NCBI GenBank assembly: GCA_024275775.1
Contig: JAJRYM010000136.1
Coordinates: forward strand, 1 to 5,866
Length of the DNA stretch: 5,866 nucleotides
Origin: Nitrospirota bacterium
Lineage (GTDB): Bacteria > Nitrospinota_A > UBA7883 > JACRGQ01
Reading direction: 5' to 3'
Shown here: positions 1 through 5,090 of the stretch, one piece after another
Layout of the letters: each line of letters begins with the position of its first letter
Numbering within the stretch: the stretch's first letter is position 1
The notes under the pieces: generated by a model
The model's database searches: none
The model's input: the letters and a program-made list of their open reading frames with translations, nothing else
What the model was told of the DNA's origin: nothing
Program-made: the position numbers and the translations under genes

Positions 1-1
1 C

Positions 2-652
2 ATCGGGTTCGGGCTTCTTGAAAAAGGAGACAACCCCGAAACTATTCCATGGAAACGGATACTAACGCTGGCTGTCGTTACGATTATCGGGTTCTCGATT
101 ATCTTCACAGGCATGGGCATGACATCCACCGGCGCAAGCCGCTTTTTATTCCGGTTTCTGGAGATGGGCAATCAGATAGGCGGGGTCGTAATAGGGCTGG
201 CAGGCCTGTATCTTCTGGGCGTTTTGACTTTAAAGGAGATGCCGCCCGCAACTTTGCACAAACTTTATATCGCGGTGGGGTTTCTGCTCGGCGCGTCTTT
301 GGGGCTGGCCTATAAGCCGTGCGTTACGCCTACTCTTTCAGTGATAATAAATCTTAACACTCATGCCGCAACTGCCGGGCGTGGCGGGCTTCTTCTGGCG
401 TTTTATACGCTGGGGATGGCCACCTCCATAGCCGGCGTCGGCTTTGCGGTATCCGTGCTGGCGCGGCGCTTTCGTTCCATGGCCGTGAAGAACCTGCTTA
501 CACGGCTTTGCGGGGCGTTGCTTGTTACGGCGTCTATCCTTATGATTTCAAACCATATGACGAACTATAAAAGCCTTCTTGTGGGCAACCTGATTCCAAG
601 CCACCACCATTCGCCGTCGGAATCGCACGAAGGGATGAACCATGAGCATTAA
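2..652 (+). CDS. ccdA: CcdA-like cytochrome c biogenesis / thiol-disulfide transport membrane protein, 3' part
   Basis: The 5' end lies outside the window: the frame is open from base 2 and gives 216 residues, so the internal ATG at 113 is not the real start. What is seen is a polytopic membrane protein with hydrophobic segments at about residues 20-40, 58-76, 89-106, 128-155 and 166-183. The sequence YKPCVTPTLS (Cys107, codon at 320) matches the second Pro-Cys site of CcdA/DsbD membrane domains, usually TPCxGP; the first Cys would lie upstream. CcdA proteins carry reducing equivalents from cytoplasmic thioredoxin to periplasmic thiol proteins that keep apocytochrome c or CcmH/ResA-type proteins reduced. 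Downstream CcmH-like and TlpA-like genes fit this role. The C-terminus is odd: after residue 199 there is a hydrophilic tail with six histidines in about 17 residues, possibly metal-binding. The tail overlaps the next gene by 11 bases. A DsbD-type or other LysE-fold transporter is the alternative. Confidence 0.8.
   Translation: MGFGLLEKGDNPETIPWKRILTLAVVTIIGFSIIFTGMGMTSTGASRFLFRFLEMGNQIGGVVIGLAGLYLLGVLTLKEMPPATLHKLYIAVGFLLGASLGLAYKPCVTPTLSVIINLNTHAATAGRGGLLLAFYTLGMATSIAGVGFAVSVLARRFRSMAVKNLLTRLCGALLVTASILMISNHMTNYKSLLVGNLIPSHHHSPSESHEGMNHEH
629..635 (+). promoter_or_regulatory. Ribosome binding site for the gene starting at 642
   Basis: GAAGGGA lies 6 bases before the ATG at 642, inside the last codons of the ccdA-like gene. 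It supports the overlapping start at 642 over later in-frame Met codons, and the signal peptide begins directly at that Met. Confidence 0.5.
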
Positions 653-1415
653 GCGATATAGGGCATATCTGGTTGCGGCGCTGGCCGTTATCGGCGCTAT
701 GGCTCTGTTTTCGGGCGAAGCCTTCTCGGCCGTCAAGGATAAAAAACTTGAAATAGGAAGAATGAAGATAACGCTCATGCCGGAATACGAATCGCCCGGC
801 GTGCTTGTTATACAGGAAGGTAAATTTACAGACCTGACCGCCTTTCCCGCCTACGTAAAATTCAACCTCCCGATGGAAGTGAAAAAACTTACCGATACAT
901 GCAGTCTGTCGCCGGGCGGACAGCATTTCTGCCAGCTTTACGATATAAAAACCGAAAACGGGAAAAAGTTTGTGAATATAGGTTTGCCTTATTCCGGATT
1001 TTTCGTAGATTACAAGTACGCTCCTTTTTCGGTAAAAGCCAATTCCAAACGGGAATTCGCCTACACGGTTGAAGTGCCGTACGATATTCACACTCTAGAG
1101 GTTCATGTTCAGCAACCGTATCGCTCCAGCGATTTTGCCATTACACCCGCCGGCGGGGAGCCGTACGAAAAAAACGATTTTCAATACCTGAAATATGTTT
1201 ATAAAAATATACAGCCCGGCGAGCAAAAGATTTTTAAAATCGCGTATTTCAAGGCCGATGTCCAGCCTTCGGTTGATATTAAATATACCGGCATGGCGCA
1301 GACCGGCGTTTTTCAGAACAATATGGGCGAGATACTGCTGGCAGGCGGGCTTCTGATTCTCGGCGCGATCATATATTTGAGGAACCGCTTTTCCAAAGCG
1401 GCAAAGCCGGAATAA
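642..1415 (+). CDS. Membrane-anchored extracytoplasmic protein of unknown function, cytochrome-maturation operon
   Basis: No function can be assigned. The 257-residue product starts with a basic stretch and a hydrophobic segment (residues 8-29, FSGEAFSA before a plausible cleavage near 30), has a mainly beta-type hydrophilic domain (about 35-215), and ends with one membrane helix (about 229-246) and a basic tail (RNRFSKAAK). This predicts an inner-membrane protein facing the periplasm. Only two cysteines exist, Cys87 and Cys97, in TCSLSPGGQHFCQLYDI, close enough to form a disulfide or bind a ligand. The MPEYESPGVLVIQEG stretch (46-60) and the Cys-containing loop resemble, from memory, a family of uncharacterised proteins found beside cytochrome c biogenesis genes; this was not searched. 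The gene overlaps the ccdA-like gene by 11 bases and sits 6 bases before the ccmH-like gene, so a role as accessory factor in cytochrome c assembly, perhaps a thiol substrate of CcdA, is inferred. Confidence 0.85.
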   Translation: MSIKRYRAYLVAALAVIGAMALFSGEAFSAVKDKKLEIGRMKITLMPEYESPGVLVIQEGKFTDLTAFPAYVKFNLPMEVKKLTDTCSLSPGGQHFCQLYDIKTENGKKFVNIGLPYSGFFVDYKYAPFSVKANSKREFAYTVEVPYDIHTLEVHVQQPYRSSDFAITPAGGEPYEKNDFQYLKYVYKNIQPGEQKIFKIAYFKADVQPSVDIKYTGMAQTGVFQNNMGEILLAGGLLILGAIIYLRNRFSKAAKPE

Positions 1416-1421
1416 GGAAAA

Positions 1422-1868
1422 ATGAAAATCAAGATTGTCGTGCTGGCCGTCTCCTTCATAGGCGTGCTCATGTTCATGAGCGGCAAGTTCATTTTCTTCA
1501 ACAGCGCCAGAGATAACACCGTAATGGGTGTTTCCCATTCGCTTGCCTGCCCGTGCGAATGCCCGATGGTTCTTGAAGACTGCCACATGAGTTGCGGTCT
1601 GGAATGGAAAAATATCATCGGCAGACAGCTTAAAGGCGGCGTGGTGAAAGCCGATATAGTCGGGTATTTTTACAAAAGATACGGAAAAGAGGTTCTTCTC
1701 ACCCCCATAGAGAGGCTGGTCGGCAAGTGGTATCAGGTAAGCAGGGGCGGATATCCCCTCAAAGATACGGTTCTCTTCGGGCTTATTGTGGCTGTATGGA
1801 CGGCGCTTGTATACTCCATGCTTATGATGTTCATAGAAAAATCTTCTTTTTACAAGCGCCGGGCATGA
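1422..1868 (+). CDS. ccmH: CcmH/CycL/NrfF-like cytochrome c maturation protein with variant cysteine motif
   Basis: The 148-residue product has an N-terminal hydrophobic segment (about 4-20), a periplasmic domain, and a C-terminal membrane helix (about 116-138) followed by SSFYKRRA. The domain shows the CcmH pattern: a Cys-rich start (SLACPCECPMV, 40-50; EDCHMSCGLEW, 52-62), then amphipathic helices (IIGRQLKGGVVKADIVGYF) and YGKEVLLTP (87-95), equivalent to the RYGxxVLLxPP signature of the family. CcmH normally uses LRCxxC to reduce or hold apocytochrome cysteines for haem ligation. Here there is no CxxC: the cysteines are 43, 45, 47, 54 and 58, giving CxCxC and CxxxC. Related CPCxC variants are, as far as I recall, known in several non-proteobacterial lineages. 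The start follows the previous stop by 6 bases, with TAAGGA overlapping that stop as the likely ribosome site at short spacing. It overlaps the next gene as ATGA. The family call is fairly firm; activity of the variant site is unproven. Confidence 0.8.
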   Translation: MKIKIVVLAVSFIGVLMFMSGKFIFFNSARDNTVMGVSHSLACPCECPMVLEDCHMSCGLEWKNIIGRQLKGGVVKADIVGYFYKRYGKEVLLTPIERLVGKWYQVSRGGYPLKDTVLFGLIVAVWTALVYSMLMMFIEKSSFYKRRA

Positions 1869-2635
1869 GAGCTACGTTCATTTTATTCCTTGCGCTGGCG
1901 TTATCCCTGCCGGTTTTTGCCGGTACGCCTGCGGGGAAAATAACGATTCCTGAAGGCTATGTTCTTATGGGAACCGATAAGGCCGAACTTGAAAAGGAGA
2001 TAACCAACCGGCGCGTCAAGCCCGAATGGTATGCCGATGAAACCCCTCAGAAAAAGGTGAATGTTAAATCCTTCATGATGGACGCTACCGAAGTGACCAA
2101 CGAAACGTATAAGAAGCAGGTTCCGAAACACAATTTTCCGCCGAATCTCGCCAAGCATCCGGTGGTAAACGTCGCGTGGAAAGAAGCCAACGAATACTGC
2201 AAAAACGCTGGCGGCCGTTTGCCGACCGAAGCGGAATGGGAAAGGGCCGCGCGCGGCGATGGCGGCCTGGTATATCCCTGGGGTAATGAATTCGTGGCGG
2301 ATAATGTCGTGTTCGCCGAAACCGGAGGCGTGGGCGCCAAACTGAAAGTCGGTTCCTACTCGCTTCAGCAGAGCGGCTCCAGCCAGCTTGGAGGCACGAA
2401 AGAGGTTGGCTTGCGGAAGAGCGGCAAGAGCCCGTTCGGTCTGTACGATATGGCCGGCAACGTGTGGGAATGGGTTGCCGGCTGGTACGATGGAAAGAAA
2501 AAATTCCGTCTTTTAAAGGGCGGTTCATGGCTTTCTCCGCGGGAAAGCGTTCGCTCCGCCACGAGGTTGGGCGACGTTGGCGACGTTCACTTCAATGATT
2601 ACGGTTTTCGATGCGCGTATGATATCGAACCATGA
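1865..2635 (+). CDS. Secreted FGE/SUMF1-fold protein lacking the catalytic cysteines
   Basis: The 256-residue product has a signal peptide (hydrophobic 4-17, likely cleaved after VFAG or VFA) and then a formylglycine-generating-enzyme-type domain: IPEGYVLMGTD (28-38), ATEVTNETYKK (74-84), HPVVNVAWKEANEYC (98-112), RLPTEAEWERAARG (118-131), YPWG (137-140), FGLYDMAGNVWEW (191-203), KGGSW (218-222) and GFRC (247-250). True aerobic FGE converts a sulfatase Cys to formylglycine with a copper-binding Cys pair just after GGSW; here those positions are Ser224 and about Val229, so that chemistry is not expected. A Ser/Gly/Lys-rich insertion (about 167-189) sits before the GLYDMAGN motif. FGE-fold proteins of unknown role accompany other redox genes, for example NirV beside copper nitrite reductase. 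The start at 1865 is preferred over an in-frame ATG at 1727 because it begins the signal peptide and couples as ATGA with ccmH; no clear Shine-Dalgarno is seen. It may be structural or ligand-binding. Confidence 0.88.
   Translation: MRATFILFLALALSLPVFAGTPAGKITIPEGYVLMGTDKAELEKEITNRRVKPEWYADETPQKKVNVKSFMMDATEVTNETYKKQVPKHNFPPNLAKHPVVNVAWKEANEYCKNAGGRLPTEAEWERAARGDGGLVYPWGNEFVADNVVFAETGGVGAKLKVGSYSLQQSGSSQLGGTKEVGLRKSGKSPFGLYDMAGNVWEWVAGWYDGKKKFRLLKGGSWLSPRESVRSATRLGDVGDVHFNDYGFRCAYDIEP
2570..2587 (+). repeat. 9-base direct tandem repeat inside the FGE-fold gene
   Basis: GGCGACGTT occurs twice in a row, encoding GDVGDV (residues 236-241) a few residues before the conserved GFRC. The repeat keeps the frame and looks like a small in-frame duplication in a loop. 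Confidence 0.7.
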
Positions 2636-3501
2636 AGTGGCTCAAGATTTTATCGATAGGCTCGGCGGCGGTTGTCCTTATTCTGGGAGTAACCCTTTTC
2701 GGCCTTTACCGGATGCTCTACACCTCTTTTGACGATTTCCAGCACGATTTCACCGCCGTCAAACAGCATGTGAAACTGGACCTTTTCACGCGCGGCTATA
2801 TAGAGGAGCTTTCAAGGGACGATACCCGCAATCTTTACCAGAAGAAATGCTACAGGCAGTGTCACGGCGAATCGGCGATGATAACCGCCGTTCTTTCACC
2901 GGCCGGCTGGACGCAGGTGGTGGAAAGGATGAGGGTAAAGGAGAAGGTGGATATCAGCGGGCGCGAGGCTGACGCGATAATAAAATTTCTGGAGGAAAAA
3001 TATCCTACGGTAACCTCCGGCTATCCTTACGAGGTGAGAAAAAAGGTTCACCACGTTGTATGGAGGAACGATGTAGGCGAGGGCGACATATATACAGACG
3101 TGAATTACGCCACGCGGGAATACCTCCGTTCAATCGGCGCCGAATATCTTATAGAGGAATACGATCTTGATAACTACTATGTTTTCATAGTCAGTTTTTC
3201 GGTGCATGAAGGAGAGTTGAGAATTTTTGATATGGATAAAGTCTCTTTTTTGAGGTCGCCAAGCGGCGAAGCACCGACATCCCCGCCGTGGGAATTAAGG
3301 TTCCAGACCGCCGATAAACATCACTTCGAGGGCGTGGTTCGCTTCGCAAAGGAAGGCGATACTCCCATTATCGACGGTAGTTCCAAATGGTTTGAACTTG
3401 TTATTAAAGGGGTGGGCGGCGTAAAGCAAAGGACGTTCCATTACGACCTGCCGCTGGTTTATCCGCCCGAGATTTTCGCTGAGGAGGCGGTCTCTAAATA
3501 A
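2632..3501 (+). CDS. Membrane-anchored cytochrome c-like protein with CxxxCH motif and unrecognised C-terminal domain
   Basis: The 289-residue product has an N-terminal membrane anchor (about 7-27), a linker, a short cytochrome c-like segment (about 60-125) and a larger C-terminal part (about 130-289). The middle reads as a mono-haem c domain: NLYQKKCYRQCHGESAM (67-83), then WTQVVERMR (93-101), and ISGREADAIIKFLEEKYP (108-125), like the LYxxxCxxCH ... W..VV.RM ... IS..EA..I..FL layout of small cytochromes c. The haem site is unusual: Cys73, Cys77 and His78 are spaced CxxxCH. Met83 or Met100 could be the distal ligand. The C-terminal part is rich in predicted beta strands and aromatic residues (WELRFQTADKHHFEGVVRF, FELVIKGVGGVKQRTFHYDL) and contains no cysteine; I do not recognise it. 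The gene overlaps its neighbours by 4 bases (ATGA) upstream and 1 base (TAATG) downstream. Periplasmic electron transfer or redox sensing is likely; covalent haem binding is inferred. Confidence 0.82.
   Translation: MKWLKILSIGSAAVVLILGVTLFGLYRMLYTSFDDFQHDFTAVKQHVKLDLFTRGYIEELSRDDTRNLYQKKCYRQCHGESAMITAVLSPAGWTQVVERMRVKEKVDISGREADAIIKFLEEKYPTVTSGYPYEVRKKVHHVVWRNDVGEGDIYTDVNYATREYLRSIGAEYLIEEYDLDNYYVFIVSFSVHEGELRIFDMDKVSFLRSPSGEAPTSPPWELRFQTADKHHFEGVVRFAKEGDTPIIDGSSKWFELVIKGVGGVKQRTFHYDLPLVYPPEIFAEEAVSK
3481..3487 (+). promoter_or_regulatory. Possible ribosome binding site for the TlpA-like gene
   Basis: GAGGAGG in the last codons of the upstream gene ends 13 bases before the ATG at 3501. The spacing is longer than usual, so re-initiation at the TAATG overlap may matter as much. 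Confidence 0.4.
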
Positions 3502-4019
3502 TGAATTCTGGAACGGTAAGCAGGCTCCTAACGGCCGTGGCGCTGTTTGCGATTGTGGCGGCCTGTAGCGGGGGGGGCGAAATGAAACCGCCCGGCCTGC
3601 CCGACCCCGTTCCCGCGCCGGAAATAACCCTTAATGACCTTTCGGGCAAATCGGTTTCTATTTCGGATTTCCGTGGTAAACCGCTTATCGTGAATTTCTG
3701 GGCGACGTGGTGCGTGCCGTGCCGGGAAGAGATGCCGACGCTGGAAAAACTTTACAACGAAAGAAAAGAGAGAGGGTTCGAGATCATCCTGATAAACGCC
3801 AAGGAATCCAAACAGACCGTTGAAAAATTCCTGAAGGAAAACGGGTACACTTTTCGGGTACTGCTTGATGAAAGCGGCGACGCTTACAGGAAATTTCAGG
3901 TATTCGGCCTGCCTACAACTCTGTTTATCGATAAGGAAAACGTAATCCAGTATTCGTACATAGGGCCGTTAAGGAGCGCCGTTCTGAGAATGGGGATGCA
4001 GACCATTTCTCTGGAATAG
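3501..4019 (+). CDS. TlpA/ResA-family thioredoxin-like lipoprotein
   Basis: The 172-residue product is a thiol-disulfide oxidoreductase of the TlpA/ResA/CcmG group. It starts with a lipoprotein signal (hydrophobic 9-21, lipobox VAAC with Cys22), followed by a Pro-rich linker (30-40) and a thioredoxin fold: EITLNDLSGKSVSISDFRGK (41-60), PLIVNFWATWCVPCREEMP (61-79) with active-site Cys71 and Cys74, and FGLPTTLFID (135-144) with cis-Pro138. This group reduces disulfides of apocytochrome c or CcmH-type partners outside the cytoplasmic membrane using electrons from CcdA, which fits a ccdA-like gene at the other end of the operon. Asp23 is absent after the lipid Cys (Ser instead), so inner-membrane retention is not specifically signalled. 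A run of eight G (3570-3577) encodes Gly residues just after the lipobox. The gene overlaps the upstream cytochrome gene by one base and is the last of its strand before a convergent gene. Confidence 0.93.
   Translation: MNSGTVSRLLTAVALFAIVAACSGGGEMKPPGLPDPVPAPEITLNDLSGKSVSISDFRGKPLIVNFWATWCVPCREEMPTLEKLYNERKERGFEIILINAKESKQTVEKFLKENGYTFRVLLDESGDAYRKFQVFGLPTTLFIDKENVIQYSYIGPLRSAVLRMGMQTISLE
3570..3577 (+). repeat. Homopolymeric G8 tract within the TlpA-like gene
   Basis: Eight consecutive G follow the lipobox Cys and Ser codons and encode Gly-Gly plus part of a third Gly codon. The frame is intact as given. Such a tract is prone to slippage and to sequencing error. Confidence 0.85.
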
Positions 4020-4042
4020 GCAGGGGGAGGGCGGGTTGCCTA
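4017..4042. other. Short inverted repeat with G-rich loop between convergent genes
   Basis: TAGGCA (4017-4022, starting with the tlpA-like stop codon) is perfectly complementary to TGCCTA (4037-4042). The 14-base loop is G5-A-G3-C-G3-T. No run of T follows on either strand, the stem is only 6 pairs and the loop is long, so it is a weak terminator candidate at most. It fills most of the 33-base convergent gap. Confidence 0.35.
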
Positions 4043-4052
4043 CTCCGTTCTG

Positions 4053-5090
4053 CTACACCAACGGCAGTTCAATCTTCACTACGGTTCCTCGGCCGGGAGC
4101 CGAATCTATTGAAATATCGCCGTCGTGCATTTTCATTATATTGCGCACTGTCGGCAATCCCAGCCCTGTTCCCATTTTTCTGGTGGTAAAAAACGGGTCG
4201 AAAACGAATTTCAGGTCTTCCTGCGTGATACCTTTGCCCGAATCAGCGACCATTATGAGGAATTTTTGTGAAGGGGAGAGAATAGTTTTTGTTTCTATTA
4301 TCACCGCGCTTTTGCGCGGGGAAGCCTGCGCCGCGTTAAGAATAATATTTAGCAGAGCCTGATGAATTTTTCCTTTGTCAATCAGAAGCAGGGGAGCGGT
4401 ATCGGCGTATTTCTTTTCAATCGTTATATCTTCCTGCTCACATGATGTTGCGACCACCGCCACAGCTTTGTCGATGATTTTATGGAGGTCATAGTAATCC
4501 AGCTTCAGTTTGGCCGGTTTCGCGTAATCCAGAAGCTCTGAGACGACCCTCTCAAGGTTGACCACTTCGTCCTGAGCTATCTTGAAATGTTCCAGATTAT
4601 CTCCGGCAGGTTTCAGTCTTTCCCTGAGAATATGGAGGTTCATCTTTACGGAGGAGAGCGGGTTTCTTATTTCATGAGCTATTCCGGTGGCGAGCAGACC
4701 CAGCGAGGCCAGCCTTTCCTCGTTTTTTAGCCGTTCCTCAAGGCGCTGTACCCGCGTAACATCCTGTATTATTCCCATCATTCCGATGATATTCCCGTTG
4801 TCGTCCGGGAAAGGGGATGAATTAACTACAACGGTATGCGGCTTGCCGTACTTATCCAGAATTTCCATTTCATGCGTGCTGTTTATTCCGAATTCCGTAG
4901 ACCGCTTGTCCCTTTTCCCTATATTCTGCTGATTAAGGATGCTTAACAGCGGTTTACCTATGAGCTCTTCCTTTTTATAGCCCCATTCGCTGATGTTTTT
5001 ATTGATGTAAATGAATTTCCCCTCCATGTCTATCGCCCATATGAGGTCGTTGGCGTTATCCAGAAGCCTGCGGAAGAAGCCTTCTTTCAT
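4053..5090 (-). CDS. Soluble PAS-domain sensor histidine kinase
   Basis: The 345-residue product has an N-terminal PAS domain (about 5-115: LLDNANDLIWAIDMEGKFIY, WGYKKEELIGKPLL, and a PAC-type end DNGNIIGMMGIIQDVT), a short coiled linker (114-128, RVQRLEERLKNEERL), a HisKA dimerisation domain with AHEIRNPL and phospho-acceptor His139, and a HATPase_c domain with N box IILNAAQA (Asn252), G1 DSGKGI (283-288), F box FDPFFTTR (297-304) and G2 GTGLGL (307-312). All kinase motifs are intact. No membrane segment is seen, so it should sense a cytoplasmic signal through PAS; the architecture resembles NtrB-like kinases. The ligand is unknown, and no haem or flavin-binding signature could be singled out. 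The start overlaps the upstream DUF4445-type gene by 4 bases (ATGA on the minus strand), with no clear Shine-Dalgarno, implying co-translation. No response regulator is in the window, so its partner is elsewhere. Confidence 0.95.
   Translation of the reverse strand: MKEGFFRRLLDNANDLIWAIDMEGKFIYINKNISEWGYKKEELIGKPLLSILNQQNIGKRDKRSTEFGINSTHEMEILDKYGKPHTVVVNSSPFPDDNGNIIGMMGIIQDVTRVQRLEERLKNEERLASLGLLATGIAHEIRNPLSSVKMNLHILRERLKPAGDNLEHFKIAQDEVVNLERVVSELLDYAKPAKLKLDYYDLHKIIDKAVAVVATSCEQEDITIEKKYADTAPLLLIDKGKIHQALLNIILNAAQASPRKSAVIIETKTILSPSQKFLIMVADSGKGITQEDLKFVFDPFFTTRKMGTGLGLPTVRNIMKMHDGDISIDSAPGRGTVVKIELPLV

Noticed and set aside
49..315. Short + strand open frame overlapping the ccdA-like gene.
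   Set aside because: The product is Arg-rich and without domain character, while the overlapping frame encodes a clear membrane protein open to the window edge.
540..1586. Minus-strand open frames opposite the unknown membrane protein and the ccmH-like gene.
   Set aside because: They lie antisense to well-supported genes, have no recognisable motifs and would break the tightly coupled + strand operon.
1727..1864. N-terminal extension of the FGE-fold gene from an in-frame ATG at 1727.
   Set aside because: The added 46 residues are a frame-shifted reading of the ccmH-like gene and would bury the signal peptide; the ATG at 1865 sits at an ATGA overlap and starts the signal peptide.
2047..2562. 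Minus-strand open frames opposite the FGE-fold gene.
   Set aside because: The products are Arg/Ser/Pro-rich antisense readings, while the + strand shows almost every FGE-fold motif.
1865..2635. Active sulfatase-maturating formylglycine-generating enzyme.
   Set aside because: The catalytic Cys pair after GGSW is absent, and no sulfatase gene is in the window.
4020..4052. Intrinsic terminator between the convergent genes.
   Set aside because: There is a 6-pair stem with a 14-base loop, but no T run on either strand.
4036..4362. Plus-strand open frame covering the end of the kinase gene, continuing after the tlpA-like gene.
   Set aside because: It is antisense to the intact HATPase_c domain and shows no domain of its own.
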